Of a DNA stretch of 64,000 nt, positions 44,208 to 53,464 are shown one piece after another. The first letter of the stretch is position 1; the number at the start of each line of letters is the position of its first letter. Location of the stretch: contig NZ_JAPUDY010000008.1 in the NCBI RefSeq assembly GCF_027492855.1, positions 186,001 to 250,000 on the forward strand, in the 5' to 3' direction. The notes under the pieces are model-generated. The model did no database searches, was not told where the DNA came from, and worked only from the letters and a program-made list of their open reading frames with translations. This DNA comes from Acidovorax sp. (GTDB lineage: Bacteria; Pseudomonadota; Gammaproteobacteria; Burkholderiales; Burkholderiaceae_C). A program made the translations under genes and the position numbers.

Positions 44208-45445
44208 GACAGCAGCTCCGAGAACGCGATGTACCGCACGGTATCGCCCTGCGCAATCGTCTGGCCGGCCGGGTTGTCCACCACGCCATCGCCCCAGGCG
44301 GCCGAGGTGAGCACGCCCGAGCTTTGGTTGTTGAACAGCTCCAGCCCGCCTGCCGCGTTGTGGCGCACGCGCAAAAATTCACGGCGTTTATCGGCCTTGG
44401 GCCACGTGAAATGAGCGGTAGCCGCTATGGATTGAGGAGCAACGTCCTTCACGCCCTGCAACCGCAGCAGGAAGGGCCGCACCAGCAGTGCAAAGGTCAG
44501 GAAGCTAGACACCGGGTTGCCGGGCAGGCCCATGAAGTGCGCCGCCCCACCCTCTCGCGGAATCTGGCCGTAGGCAAAGGGCTTGCCGGGCTTCATGGCG
44601 ATCTGCCACAGGTCCAGCGTGCCCAACGTCTCCACGGCAGGCTTGATGTGGTCTTCCTCGCCCACACTCACGCCGCCACTGGTCAAGATGAGGTCGTGCG
44701 CGGCACTGGCATCGCGCAGGGCGGTGATGGTGGCGTCGCGCCGGTCGGGCACGATGCCGAAGTCGGTGACCTCGCAGCCCAGGCGCAACAACATGGCGCG
44801 CAAGAAGAAGCGGTTGCTGTTGTAGATGCTGCCTGCGCGCATCTGCTCGGGCGGCACCTCGCCGGGCATGACGAGTTCGTCGCCCGTGGAGAACAGCGCC
44901 ACGCGCGGGCGGCGAGCCACTTGCAATTGGTGCAAGCCGATGCTGGCGGCCAGACCCAGTTCGGCGGGAGAAAGGCGCGTGCCAGCCGACAGCACCACGG
45001 CGCCGCGCGTGATGTCTTCGCCTGCGCTGCGGATCCACTGGCCGGGCCTTGGCACAGCGTTGATGCGCACCTGGCCCAGGCCTTCGCCTGCGGCCAAGGC
45101 CTCGCAGTCTTCCTGCATCAGGATGGCGTCGGCGCCTGCGGGTACGGGCGCGCCGGTGAAGATGCGGGCGGCGGTGCCGGGCACGAGCGGCTCTCCGGCA
45201 CTGCCCGCTGCAATCCGCTGCGACACGGGCAGCACCACGCCCACAGCCGCCACATCGGCACAACGCACGGCGTAGCCGTCCATGGAGCTGTTGTCTTCTG
45301 GCGGCACCTGCAGGGCCGAAACGCAGTCCTGCGCCAACACGCGGCCATCGGCATCAAAGGTGATCACCGTGTCGGTGCCTGGCAAGGGCGTGGCCTGCAC
45401 GAGCAGGTCAGCCAGCGCGTCGGCCAGGGGCTTCAGGGGTTTCAT
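44204..45445 (-). CDS. moeA: Molybdopterin molybdenumtransferase MoeA
   Basis: This 413-residue protein inserts molybdenum into adenylated molybdopterin. Motifs: DNSSMDGYAVRCADVAA, FTGAPVPAGADAILMQEDCE, DLILTSGGVSVGEEDHIKPA and FMGLPGNPVSSFLTF. ATG 45445 overlaps the mobB stop (ATGA) and was chosen over ATG 45457. It overlaps moaD in the same way. Confidence 0.96.
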   Translation of the reverse strand: MKPLKPLADALADLLVQATPLPGTDTVITFDADGRVLAQDCVSALQVPPEDNSSMDGYAVRCADVAAVGVVLPVSQRIAAGSAGEPLVPGTAARIFTGAPVPAGADAILMQEDCEALAAGEGLGQVRINAVPRPGQWIRSAGEDITRGAVVLSAGTRLSPAELGLAASIGLHQLQVARRPRVALFSTGDELVMPGEVPPEQMRAGSIYNSNRFFLRAMLLRLGCEVTDFGIVPDRRDATITALRDASAAHDLILTSGGVSVGEEDHIKPAVETLGTLDLWQIAMKPGKPFAYGQIPREGGAAHFMGLPGNPVSSFLTFALLVRPFLLRLQGVKDVAPQSIAATAHFTWPKADKRREFLRVRHNAAGGLELFNNQSSGVLTSAAWGDGVVDNPAGQTIAQGDTVRYIAFSELLS

Positions 45446-46011
45446 TGGGGGGCGCATGGCAGCAGCCCTCCGTGCAGTTCCCAGTTGTACTCAAAGCGGT
45501 ATTCGTACTGGATCAGCCAGTCCACCACCTGGGCAGGGGCGTTCAGGTCCAGCACAGGCAGTTGTGTGGGCACGGGCAGGCTTTCGGGGGCGTCGGTGGC
45601 CACGGCCACCACGAAGTCGTCTTCGGGGTAACGCACGGTCTTGGCCGCCTGGCCGGGTTCGGGCGCGCGCCACACCTCGACCTTGAGCAGATCGCTATCC
45701 TTAAACCCCTCCACCAGCACCCAGTCCACGCCCTGGTACAGCTCGGCCAGCAGGTGGTGCACGCTGAGCGTGGCGGGCTGCTCGAACTCGCGCACCAGCA
45801 TGAGGCGCTTGTCCGACGCAGCCACCACCTCAAAAGCCCCGGCCTCGCGGTGGCGGTAGGTGTCTTTGCCGGGGTGGTCGATGTCGAAACTGTGGTGCGC
45901 ATGCTTGACCACCGACACGCGCAGCCCCCGCAGCCGCAGCTCGGGGATCAACTGCTCGACCAGCGTGGTCTTGCCACTGCCGGAGAACCCGGCGAAACCG
46001 ACAACCTTCAT
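45442..46011 (-). CDS. mobB: Molybdopterin-guanine dinucleotide biosynthesis adaptor MobB
   Basis: This 189-residue P-loop GTPase has MKVVGFAGFSGSGKTTLVEQ, then VVKHAHHSFDIDHPGKDTYR and DWVLVEGFKDSD. It assists MobA in attaching GMP to molybdopterin. ATG 46011 has an AAGGA ribosome site 7 bases upstream, better than the in-frame GTG at 46017. It is the first gene of the mobB-moeA-moaD operon and follows a copy of the dispersed palindrome. Confidence 0.93.
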   Translation of the reverse strand: MKVVGFAGFSGSGKTTLVEQLIPELRLRGLRVSVVKHAHHSFDIDHPGKDTYRHREAGAFEVVAASDKRLMLVREFEQPATLSVHHLLAELYQGVDWVLVEGFKDSDLLKVEVWRAPEPGQAAKTVRYPEDDFVVAVATDAPESLPVPTQLPVLDLNAPAQVVDWLIQYEYRFEYNWELHGGLLPCAPQ

Positions 46012-46040
46012 TCGCACATCCTTGGTTAGCTATTCAATTT

Positions 46041-46076
46041 ATAGCTGCTAGCGCTTGCCAGATAAGCGCTAGGGGC
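46041..46076. repeat. Dispersed GCGCTT/AAGCGC palindrome, copy D
   Basis: ATAGCTGCTAGCGCTT is followed by GCCAGAT and AAGCGCTAGGGGC; the perfect stem CTAGCGCTT/AAGCGCTAG is 9 bp with a 7-base loop. A/T-rich flanks (CAATTT and CAATTTTTATA) border it. It lies between thrC and mobB. Confidence 0.85.
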
Positions 46077-46111
46077 AATTTTTATACAAATTACCCCCCG
46101 CACCTTCACCG

Positions 46112-47557
46112 TCACCCCAGCGCGGCGGGGGCGCAGTGGCGCTCGATGTAGGCTTTGACCAGTTCCACGTCGGCGGGCATCACCTGCACGCGCTTGGGCA
46201 GGTCTTCGATGCCTGCGAACTTGGCGGGCCGCTCGGGCGCATGGCCCAGGGCTTCGACAATGGTCTCGGCAAACTTGATGGGCAGTGCGGTCTCCAACAC
46301 GATCATGGGCACCTTGGCATCCTTGTGGTGCTCTCGGGCCACCTTCACGCCGTCGGCGGTGTGGGTGTCGATGGTGACGCCGTGGCGCTCGTAGTTGTCG
46401 CGGATGGTGGCCAGGCGGTCGGCATGGGTGCTCTTGCCGCTTTCAAAGCCGTACTTGCCCGCCGCATCGGCAAACAGCGGCTCGGCGCTCAAATCGAACC
46501 GGCCGTAGGTTTGCAGCGCGGCGCTGAACAGGGCCTTGGTGCGCTGGCCGTTGCGGCCCAGCAGGTCAAAAATGAAACGCTCGAAATTGCTGGCCTTACT
46601 GATGTCCATGCTGGGGCTGGACGTCTCGTGCGTGTCGGCCGCGCCGCGCACGCGGTACGCACCGGTGCGAAAGAACTCGTCGAGCACGTCGTTTTCGTTC
46701 GTCGCCACCACCAGCTTGGCAATCGGCAGGCCCATCATGCGTGCCACATGGCCCGCGCAAACGTTGCCGAAGTTGCCCGATGGCACGGTGAAGCTGACCT
46801 TCTGGCTATTGGTTTCGGTGGCCTGGATGTAGCCCGCGAAGTAGTACACCACCTGCGCCAGAAGGCGCGCCCAGTTGATGGAGTTGACGGTGCCGATCTT
46901 GTACTTCGCCTTGAAGGCGTGGTCGTTGCTCACGGCCTTGACGATGTCCTGGCAGTCGTCGAACACGCCCTCGATGGCGATGTTGTGGATGTTCTCGTCC
47001 TGCAGGCTGAACATCTGCGCCTGCTGGAAGGCGCTCATCCGGCCATGCGGGCTGGTCATGAAGACGCGCACGCCCTCTTTGCCGCGCATGGCGTATTCGG
47101 CCGCGCTGCCGGTGTCGCCACTGGTAGCGCCCAGGATGTTGAGCTGCTCGCCACGGCGCTTCAATTCGTATTCGAACAGGTTGCCCAGCAACTGCATGGC
47201 CATGTCCTTGAAGGCCAGCGTGGGGCCGTTGGACAGGCCTTCAAGCCACAGGCCGTCTTCAAGGTGGCGCAGGGGCACGATTTCGCCCGTGCCGAACACC
47301 TCGGCGGTGTAGGTCTTGGCGCACAGGGCCTTGAGGTCGGCGGCAGGGATGTCGTCGATGTAGAGCGACAGGATCTGGAAGGCCAGCTCGGCGTAGCCTT
47401 GCTCGTGGTAGGCCTTGCGCAGGCGGGTCAGGGCCCGAGCATCGACCTTGGGGTAGTGCTCGGGCAGGTACAGGCCGCCGTCGGGCGCCAGGCCTTCGAG
47501 CAGGATGTCGCAGAAATGCTTGCGGTCGGCATGGCCGCGTGTGGAGACGTACAGCAT
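46112..47557 (-). CDS. thrC: Threonine synthase
   Basis: This 481-residue PLP enzyme converts O-phosphohomoserine to threonine. It belongs to the long proteobacterial/fungal form: MLYVSTRGHADRKHFCDILL, then GLSNGPTLAFKDMAMQLLGN with the PLP Lys, ILGATSGDTGSAAEYAMRGK and FTVPSGNFGNVCAGHVARMM. Its start overlaps the hom stop by one base (TGATG), so hom and thrC are co-translated. Confidence 0.97.
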   Translation of the reverse strand: MLYVSTRGHADRKHFCDILLEGLAPDGGLYLPEHYPKVDARALTRLRKAYHEQGYAELAFQILSLYIDDIPAADLKALCAKTYTAEVFGTGEIVPLRHLEDGLWLEGLSNGPTLAFKDMAMQLLGNLFEYELKRRGEQLNILGATSGDTGSAAEYAMRGKEGVRVFMTSPHGRMSAFQQAQMFSLQDENIHNIAIEGVFDDCQDIVKAVSNDHAFKAKYKIGTVNSINWARLLAQVVYYFAGYIQATETNSQKVSFTVPSGNFGNVCAGHVARMMGLPIAKLVVATNENDVLDEFFRTGAYRVRGAADTHETSSPSMDISKASNFERFIFDLLGRNGQRTKALFSAALQTYGRFDLSAEPLFADAAGKYGFESGKSTHADRLATIRDNYERHGVTIDTHTADGVKVAREHHKDAKVPMIVLETALPIKFAETIVEALGHAPERPAKFAGIEDLPKRVQVMPADVELVKAYIERHCAPAALG

Positions 47558-48891
47558 CAGTTCAGCTCCTCCTTGCGGATGCGCGTGATGGGGGCCAGCA
47601 CAGTGGGCAGGGCCTGCATCTGGGCGATCACGGCGTCCATGGTGCCTTCGCGGGTGTCGTGGGTCAGGATGATGAGGTCGGTTTGTGTCGATCCTTCGCC
47701 GCCCACTTCATCGGCCTCGCGCTGCAGCACGGCGTCGATGCTCACACCGGCTTCGGCCAGCAGGCCGGTGACCTTGGCGAGCACGCCAGCCTGGTCGGCC
47801 ACGCGCAGGCGCAGGTAGTAGCTGGTGGTGATTTCGCTCATGGGCAACACGGGCAGCGTGCCCATGGCGTCTGCCAGTGTGTTGGCCTGGAAGGCCAGGT
47901 GCGGCACGCGGTGCTCGGGGTCGGCGGTGTGCAGGCGGGCAATGTCCACCAGATCGGCGATCACGGCGCTGGCCGTGGGCTCACTGCCCGCGCCCTTGCC
48001 GTAGTACAGCGTGGTGCCCACGGCATCGCCCTGCACCACCACGGCGTTCATGGCGCCTTCCACATTGGCGATCAGGCGCTTGGATGGCACCAGGCTGGGG
48101 TGCACGCGCAGCTCGATGCCCTTGTCGGCACGCTTGGTGATGCCCAGCAGCTTGATGCGGTAGCCCAGTTGTTCGGCGTACTTGATGTCGGCCGCGCCGA
48201 GCTTGGTGATGCCTTCCACATACGCCTTGTCGAACTGAACGGGGATGCCAAACGCGATGGCGCTCATCAGCGTGACCTTGTGCGCGGCGTCCACGCCTTC
48301 GATGTCGAAGGTGGGGTCGGCCTCGGCGTAGCCCAGGCGTTGGGCTTCTTTCAGCACCACGTCAAAATCCAGGCCCTTGCTGCGCATCTCGGACAGGATG
48401 AAGTTGGTGGTGCCGTTGATGATGCCCGCGATCCACTGGATGCGGTTGGCCGTGAGGCCTTCGCGCAGCGCCTTGATGATGGGGATGCCACCGGCCACGG
48501 CGGCTTCGAAGGCCACCATCACGCCCTTGGCCGAGGCCGCGGCGAAGATCTCGGTACCGTGCACGGCCAAGAGTGCCTTGTTGGCGGTGACCACATGCTT
48601 GCCTGCAGCGATGGCCTCCAGCACCAGGCCACGGGCGATGCCGTAGCCGCCGATGAGCTCGATCACGATGTCGATGTCGGGGTTGGCGATGATGGCGCGG
48701 GCGTCGTTGACGACCTGGATGCCGTCGCCCACCACCGCCTTGGCGCGCTCCACGTCCAGGTCGGCCACCATGGTGATCTCGATGCCACGGCCAGCGCGGC
48801 GGCTGATCTCGTCCTGGTTGCGCGTGAGCACGTTGAACACGCCGCTGCCGACAGTGCCGATGCCCAGCAGGCCTACTTGGATGGGTTTCAT
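47557..48891 (-). CDS. hom: Homoserine dehydrogenase
   Basis: This 444-residue enzyme makes homoserine from aspartate semialdehyde for threonine and methionine synthesis. Motifs: VGLLGIGTVGSGVFNVL (NAD(P) binding), TANKALLAVHG, GGIPIIKALREGLTANRIQW and INGTTNFILSEM; a C-terminal ACT domain (YLRLRVADQAGVLAKVTGLL) suggests threonine feedback. ATG 48891 gives the family start MKPIQVGLLGIG; an ATG 18 bases upstream is less likely. It follows the alaA-like gene and a palindrome copy. Confidence 0.97.
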   Translation of the reverse strand: MKPIQVGLLGIGTVGSGVFNVLTRNQDEISRRAGRGIEITMVADLDVERAKAVVGDGIQVVNDARAIIANPDIDIVIELIGGYGIARGLVLEAIAAGKHVVTANKALLAVHGTEIFAAASAKGVMVAFEAAVAGGIPIIKALREGLTANRIQWIAGIINGTTNFILSEMRSKGLDFDVVLKEAQRLGYAEADPTFDIEGVDAAHKVTLMSAIAFGIPVQFDKAYVEGITKLGAADIKYAEQLGYRIKLLGITKRADKGIELRVHPSLVPSKRLIANVEGAMNAVVVQGDAVGTTLYYGKGAGSEPTASAVIADLVDIARLHTADPEHRVPHLAFQANTLADAMGTLPVLPMSEITTSYYLRLRVADQAGVLAKVTGLLAEAGVSIDAVLQREADEVGGEGSTQTDLIILTHDTREGTMDAVIAQMQALPTVLAPITRIRKEELN

Positions 48892-48913
48892 GGGGTAATT
48901 ACCAGTCAAAATG

Positions 48914-48950
48914 GGCTGTAGCGCTTATTTATCAAGCGCAAGCAGCTATT
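48914..48950. repeat. Dispersed GCGCTT/AAGCGC palindrome, copy E
   Basis: GGCTGTAGCGCTT, 7 bases (ATTTATC), then AAGCGCAAGCAGCTATT and a further AAAAATATAGCAA. GCGCTT/AAGCGC pairs perfectly. It lies between the alaA-like gene and hom. The 14-base block GCGCAAGCAGCTAT is also found, at identical spacing from TAGCGC, inside the LysR gene at 62640. Confidence 0.85.
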
Positions 48951-48981
48951 AAAAATATAGCAACCTCAGGAGGCAAAGAGG

Positions 48982-50211
48982 TCAGGCCGTGCCGCAGCGC
49001 TTGCGGTACTGCTCCAGGAACCGCGCCACGCGGCCAATGGCGTCGCGCAGGTCGTCCTCATGCGGCAGGAACACGATGCGGAAATGGTCGGGCGCCGCCC
49101 AGTTGAAGCCTGTGCCCTGCACCAGCATGACCTTGGTCTCCTGCAGCAGCGCCAGGAAGAACTGCTGGTCGTCCTTGATCGGGTAGATGGCCGGGTCCAG
49201 GCGCGGAAACATGTAGAGCGCCGCACGCGGCTTCACGCAGGTCACGCCGGGGATGGCGGTGATGAGCTCGTACGCCAGGTCGCGCTGCTTGCGCAGGCGC
49301 CCGCCTTCGCAGACCAGCTCGTTGATGCTCTGGTAGCCGCCCAGCGCGGTCTGCACCGCCCACTGGCCGGGCACGTTGGAGCACAGGCGCATGTTCGAGA
49401 GCATGTTCAGGCCCTCGATGTAGTCTTTGGCGGGTTTTTTGTCGCCCGACACCACCAGCCAGCCCGCGCGGTAGCCGCAGGAGCGGTAGCTCTTGGACAA
49501 GGAGTTGAAGGTGAGCGTGAGCACGTCCTCGCTCAGCGAGCCAATGGCCGTGTGGGTGGCGCCGTCATACAGCACCTTGTCGTACACCTCGTCGGCAAAA
49601 ATCACCAGGCCATGCTCGCGCGCGATGGCGACAATGCCCCGAAGCAGATCGTCCGAATACAACGCGCCCGTGGGATTGTTGGGGTTGATGACCACGATGC
49701 CCTTGGTGCGGGGCGTGATCTTGGCGCGGATGTCGGCCAGGTCGGGCATCCAGCCGTTGGCCTCGTCGCACAGGTAGTGCACCGGCGAGCCGCCCGACAG
49801 GCTGGCGGCGGCCGTCCACAGCGGGTAGTCCGGCGAAGGCAACAGCAGCTCGTCGCCCGTGTCCAGCAGCGCATTCGTGGCCATCACGATGAGTTCGCTG
49901 GCGCCGTTGCCCAGATAGATGTCGTCCAGCGTGACGCCCTTGATGCCCTGCTTCTGGGTCTCGTGCATCACGGCCTTGCGCGCCGCGAAGATGCCCTTGC
50001 TGTCCGAGTAACCCGCCGAGTTGGGCAGGTTGCGGATCATGTCGAGCTGGATTTCCTCAGGCGCATCGAAGCCGAACACCGCCAGGTTGCCGATGTTGAG
50101 CTTGATGATCTTGTGGCCGTCTTCCTCCATCTTCTTGGCCGCGTCCATGATCGGCCCCCGGATGTCGTAGCAGACGTTGGCAAGCTTGGCGGATTTTTGG
50201 ACGGTTTTCAT
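48982..50211 (-). CDS. alaA: Alanine/glutamate-pyruvate aminotransferase, AlaA-like
   Basis: This 409-residue fold-type I aminotransferase has IIKLNIGNLAVFGFDAPEEI, VINPNNPTGALYSDDLLRGI, FADEVYDKVLYDG and FNSLSKSYRSCGYRAGW with the PLP Lys. Its sequence style matches AlaA (YfbQ), which makes alanine from pyruvate with glutamate as donor. ATG 50211 (MKTVQKSAKLANVCYDIRGP) was chosen as the family N-terminus. It is upstream of hom and thrC on the same strand, a frequent order in betaproteobacteria. Confidence 0.92.
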   Translation of the reverse strand: MKTVQKSAKLANVCYDIRGPIMDAAKKMEEDGHKIIKLNIGNLAVFGFDAPEEIQLDMIRNLPNSAGYSDSKGIFAARKAVMHETQKQGIKGVTLDDIYLGNGASELIVMATNALLDTGDELLLPSPDYPLWTAAASLSGGSPVHYLCDEANGWMPDLADIRAKITPRTKGIVVINPNNPTGALYSDDLLRGIVAIAREHGLVIFADEVYDKVLYDGATHTAIGSLSEDVLTLTFNSLSKSYRSCGYRAGWLVVSGDKKPAKDYIEGLNMLSNMRLCSNVPGQWAVQTALGGYQSINELVCEGGRLRKQRDLAYELITAIPGVTCVKPRAALYMFPRLDPAIYPIKDDQQFFLALLQETKVMLVQGTGFNWAAPDHFRIVFLPHEDDLRDAIGRVARFLEQYRKRCGTA

Positions 50212-50364
50212 GCGCTGACGGTGGAGCAATAAGGCCGGGAAACAACCCAATGGCAGCCAGGGCGGCTGGCATCTGGGCGAAACCTATAATTTGACCACAG
50301 AACAGAAGTGTTCCCCTGGCGGCAGCGCTCCGCTGCACCCGCCTCGCCCCCCATTCCCACGCCC

Positions 50365-50736
50365 ATGAAATTCCAGCCCGACCGATCCAACGCACAAACC
50401 ATCAGCGGCTACGGCCCCGGCTGGATCGGCATCGACGCGGACAAGATCACCCACAGCGTCATCATCGGCTCCGGGGGGCTGCGCCAGGCATGGCCCTGCG
50501 CGCGCTTCGAGGACCTGACGGCCGAGCACTTTGCACAACTGGCCACGCTGGAAGCTGAGCTCGTGATCTTTGGCAGCGGCGCGCGCAACCGCTTTCCGCC
50601 ACCGGCCTGGCTGGCCCCGCTTTTCGCCCGCCGACTGGGGCTGGAGGCCATGGACACGCCCGCCGCCTGCCGCACCTACAACATCCTCGCCAGCGAAGGC
50701 CGCAACGTGGTGGCGGCCTTGATCCTTGAAGCCTGA
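50365..50736 (+). CDS. Mth938-like domain protein (DUF498/NDUFAF3 family)
   Basis: This 123-residue protein reads MKFQPDRSNAQTISGYGPGW, SVIIGSGGLRQAWPCARFED, ELVIFGSGARNRFPPPAWLA and EAMDTPAACRTYNILASEGR, the Mth938 fold pattern. Homologues in mitochondria assist respiratory complex I assembly; in bacteria the role is not settled. It is divergent from the alaA-like gene. Confidence 0.87.
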   Translation: MKFQPDRSNAQTISGYGPGWIGIDADKITHSVIIGSGGLRQAWPCARFEDLTAEHFAQLATLEAELVIFGSGARNRFPPPAWLAPLFARRLGLEAMDTPAACRTYNILASEGRNVVAALILEA

Positions 50737-50962
50737 ACAAAGGGCTGGCAAGGCGCCACGGCAAGCCACAACCGGGCCGCTTGCACCTATGCACGGCCTT
50801 GCCGAAGTGCGCAGCACCCGACTCCGACACACTGTCTTACATTTGGCCAGAAGATGATTTCAGGGTAAAATCAACGGTTGCGGTCGGGGGCACCACCAAG
50901 AGCAATAACACACCCCATTCCCCCGGCTTATCAACGACTACATCCTGAGAGATTGAAGTGAT

Positions 50963-51448
50963 ATGGCGATCGTTGTCAACAAACCCCTCCCTGAATTTGA
51001 AGCCAACGCAACTGGTGGAATCAAGGTCTCCAACACCTCCCACCTTGGCCAAATTCTGGTTCTCTACTTCTATCCCAAGGACAACACCCCTGGCTGCACC
51101 ACGGAGGCCATGCAGTTTCGCGACAAGTACAAGGACTTCGTGAAAGCTGGCGCCGCCGTGTTCGGCGTGTCCCGCGACAACATGAAGTCGCATGACGAGT
51201 TCAAGGAAAAGCTGGAGCTGCCCTTCGAGCTCATCGCCGACACCGAAGAGAAAATGTGCCACATGTTCGGCGTGGTCAAGAACAAGATCATGTACGGCAA
51301 AAAGGTCAAGGGCATCGAGCGCAGCACCTTCCTGGTCGGCCCCGATGGCCTTCTGGTGCAAGAGTGGCGCGGCCTCAAGGTGCCCGGTCACGTGGACGAG
51401 GTCCTCAAGACCGTCAAGTCCATCAAGACCCTGAAAAAGGCCGCCTGA
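50963..51448 (+). CDS. bcp: Thioredoxin-dependent peroxiredoxin, Bcp/PrxQ type
   Basis: This 161-residue protein reduces hydroperoxides. It has LYFYPKDNTPGCTTEAMQFR with the peroxidatic Cys in PGCT, the GVSRDNMKSHDEFKEKLELP segment and STFLVGPDGLLVQEWRGLKV. The resolving Cys expected five residues after the first in some PrxQ is absent (TTEAM), so it may be of the 1-Cys type or use a distant Cys. It is followed by a strong terminator before phoH. Confidence 0.93.
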   Translation: MAIVVNKPLPEFEANATGGIKVSNTSHLGQILVLYFYPKDNTPGCTTEAMQFRDKYKDFVKAGAAVFGVSRDNMKSHDEFKEKLELPFELIADTEEKMCHMFGVVKNKIMYGKKVKGIERSTFLVGPDGLLVQEWRGLKVPGHVDEVLKTVKSIKTLKKAA

Positions 51449-51582
51449 CCGCCCGCCCCGGCACGCACGGATTCGTACACTGGAGCATCGGCGCGACACC
51501 CCGCTCGTTTTGCCACGGCAAGGCGCTCGGAGTATGCATAATGGGTTGATGCTCCTGGTTTCCGCGACGTTTGCCCCACTCC

Positions 51583-51614
51583 AAAAAGCCGCCTTGGCCT
51601 CCAGGCGGCTTTTT
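51583..51614 (+). terminator. rho-independent terminator after bcp
   Basis: A perfect 12-bp stem AAAAAGCCGCCT/AGGCGGCTTTTT with an 8-base loop ends in T5 then GC. The A-run on the left arm makes it usable from both strands. It lies 47 bases before phoH. Confidence 0.88.
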
Positions 51615-51661
51615 GCTTTCTGACCCGTCTTTCTCTCTTTACCGACCGAGGCCCTGCCACC

Positions 51662-53464
51662 ATGCCCCTGCCCCCCGCCCCCAGCCGGCGCGCTGCACTC
51701 CTCGCGCCAGAAGCCTTTGAAGTCACGGCCCGTCCCCGGGTGTCGCAGGCATCCGCCAACGAGCCCGTTGTTGCCACGCCCGCGCGCGCAACAACGTCTT
51801 CGGCCCGCTCCGGGCGCAAGGCAGATGGCGCAACACCCACACCTGCCGTGTTGACCAGCGCCCCACCTCTCATCCAGGTCGAAACCCGCGCCCGCACACC
51901 CGAGCCTGCGGCGGCACCAGCCCCCACCACCGCTCGCGCCGCCGGTGGGCGCAAGGCGCGCACGACCAGCGCCGCCCCGGCGACGGCCAGCGCTGCGCCA
52001 GCCACCTCATCCACCACGCGCAGCAAAAAATCGGCCGCGCAAGGCCCGACCAAGCTCTTCGTGCTGGACACCAACGTGCTGCTGCACGACCCCACCAGCC
52101 TGTTCCGGTTTGAAGAACACGACATCTTCCTGCCCATGATCGTGCTGGAGGAGTTGGACGGCCACAAGAAGGGCATGACCGAAGTGGCCCGCAACGGCCG
52201 ACAGGCCAGCCGCACACTCGACGCGCTCGCCGCCGCCCAGGGCGCCGACATGGCCAAGGGCCTCAAGCTCGACTCCACGGGCCAGCGCGCAGCGGGCGGT
52301 CATTTGTTCTTCCAGACAGCGCCGCTCGACTACAGCCTGCCCACCAGCCTGCCCCAAGGCAAGGCCGACAACCAGATCCTGGGCGTGGTCGAAGCCCTGA
52401 GCAAGTTGCATGCGCCACGCGCTGAGGGAGGGTCACACCCGACCGGGCGTGAAGTGGTGCTGGTGTCCAAGGACATCAACATGCGCGTCAAGGCGCGCGC
52501 CCTGGGCCTGAACGCCGAGGACTACCAGAACGACAAGACGCTGGAAGACGGCGACCTGCTGTACGCAGGCGTGCTGGCCCTGCCGCCCGACTTCTGGGCC
52601 AAGAGCGGCAAGAACGTGGAGAGCTGGCAAAGCGGCGCACACACCTACTACCGCATCGGCGGCCCCATCGTGCCGCAGCTGATGATCAACCAGTTCGTGT
52701 ACTTCGAGGCGCCCGGCGAGCCCAGCCTGTTCGCGCGCGTCAGCGAGATCCGCGAAAAAACGGCGGTGCTGCAGACCCTCAAGGACTACGGCTCGGCCAA
52801 GAACGCCGTATGGGGCGTGACCACGCGCAACCGCGAGCAGAACTACGCCATGAACCTGCTCATGGACCCAGAGATCGACTTTGTCACGCTCACCGGCACC
52901 GCAGGCACCGGCAAAACCCTGCTGGCCCTGGCAGCAGGCCTCACCCAGGTGCTGGACGACCGCCGCTACACCGAAATCATCATGACCCGCGCCACCGTGA
53001 GCGTAGGCGAAGACATCGGCTTTCTGCCCGGCACTGAAGAGGAAAAAATGGGCCCCTGGATGGGTGCGCTGGACGACAACCTCGAATTTCTGGCCAAGGG
53101 CGACGGCGGCAACGCAGGCGAATGGGGCCGCGCCGCCACCAACGAACTCATCCGCAGCCGCATCAAGATCAAGAGCATGAACTTCATGCGCGGGCGCACC
53201 TTTTTGAACAAGTACGTGATCATCGACGAGGCGCAGAACCTCACGCCCAAGCAGATGAAAACCCTGATCACCCGCGCGGGCCCCGGCACCAAGATCATCT
53301 GCATGGGCAACCTGGCGCAGATCGACACGCCCTACCTCACCGAGGGTTCGTCAGGCCTGACCTACGCGGTGGACCGCTTCAAGGGTTGGCCGCACAGCGG
53401 CCACATCACGCTGGCACGCGGCGAGCGCTCGCGCCTGGCAGACTTTGCGAGCGAGGTGCTCTGA
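51662..53464 (+). CDS. PIN-PhoH ATPase (YlaK-type PhoH family protein)
   Basis: This 600-residue protein has a low-complexity Ala/Thr/Pro/Arg-rich N-terminus (residues 1-125), a PIN ribonuclease domain (KLFVLDTNVLLHDPTSLFRF, then LPMIVLEELDGHKKGMTEVA with acidic residues) and a C-terminal PhoH ATPase with Walker A in GTAGTGKTLLALAAGL near residue 410 and Walker B in KYVIIDEAQNLTPKQMKTLI. Such proteins combine RNA cleavage and ATP-driven helicase-like activity in other bacteria. It ends in CTGA, where the following gene seems to start. Confidence 0.92.
   Translation: MPLPPAPSRRAALLAPEAFEVTARPRVSQASANEPVVATPARATTSSARSGRKADGATPTPAVLTSAPPLIQVETRARTPEPAAAPAPTTARAAGGRKARTTSAAPATASAAPATSSTTRSKKSAAQGPTKLFVLDTNVLLHDPTSLFRFEEHDIFLPMIVLEELDGHKKGMTEVARNGRQASRTLDALAAAQGADMAKGLKLDSTGQRAAGGHLFFQTAPLDYSLPTSLPQGKADNQILGVVEALSKLHAPRAEGGSHPTGREVVLVSKDINMRVKARALGLNAEDYQNDKTLEDGDLLYAGVLALPPDFWAKSGKNVESWQSGAHTYYRIGGPIVPQLMINQFVYFEAPGEPSLFARVSEIREKTAVLQTLKDYGSAKNAVWGVTTRNREQNYAMNLLMDPEIDFVTLTGTAGTGKTLLALAAGLTQVLDDRRYTEIIMTRATVSVGEDIGFLPGTEEEKMGPWMGALDDNLEFLAKGDGGNAGEWGRAATNELIRSRIKIKSMNFMRGRTFLNKYVIIDEAQNLTPKQMKTLITRAGPGTKIICMGNLAQIDTPYLTEGSSGLTYAVDRFKGWPHSGHITLARGERSRLADFASEVL

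Noticed and set aside
44411-44436. AGCGG/CCGCT palindrome in moeA considered as another dispersed repeat copy
   Set aside because: It lacks the GCGCTT core and the CAGCTAT block; a 5-bp palindrome is expected by chance.
46136-47818. 560-residue open frame antisense to thrC and the end of hom
   Set aside because: Composition is typical of a GC-rich shadow; thrC and hom are unmistakable.
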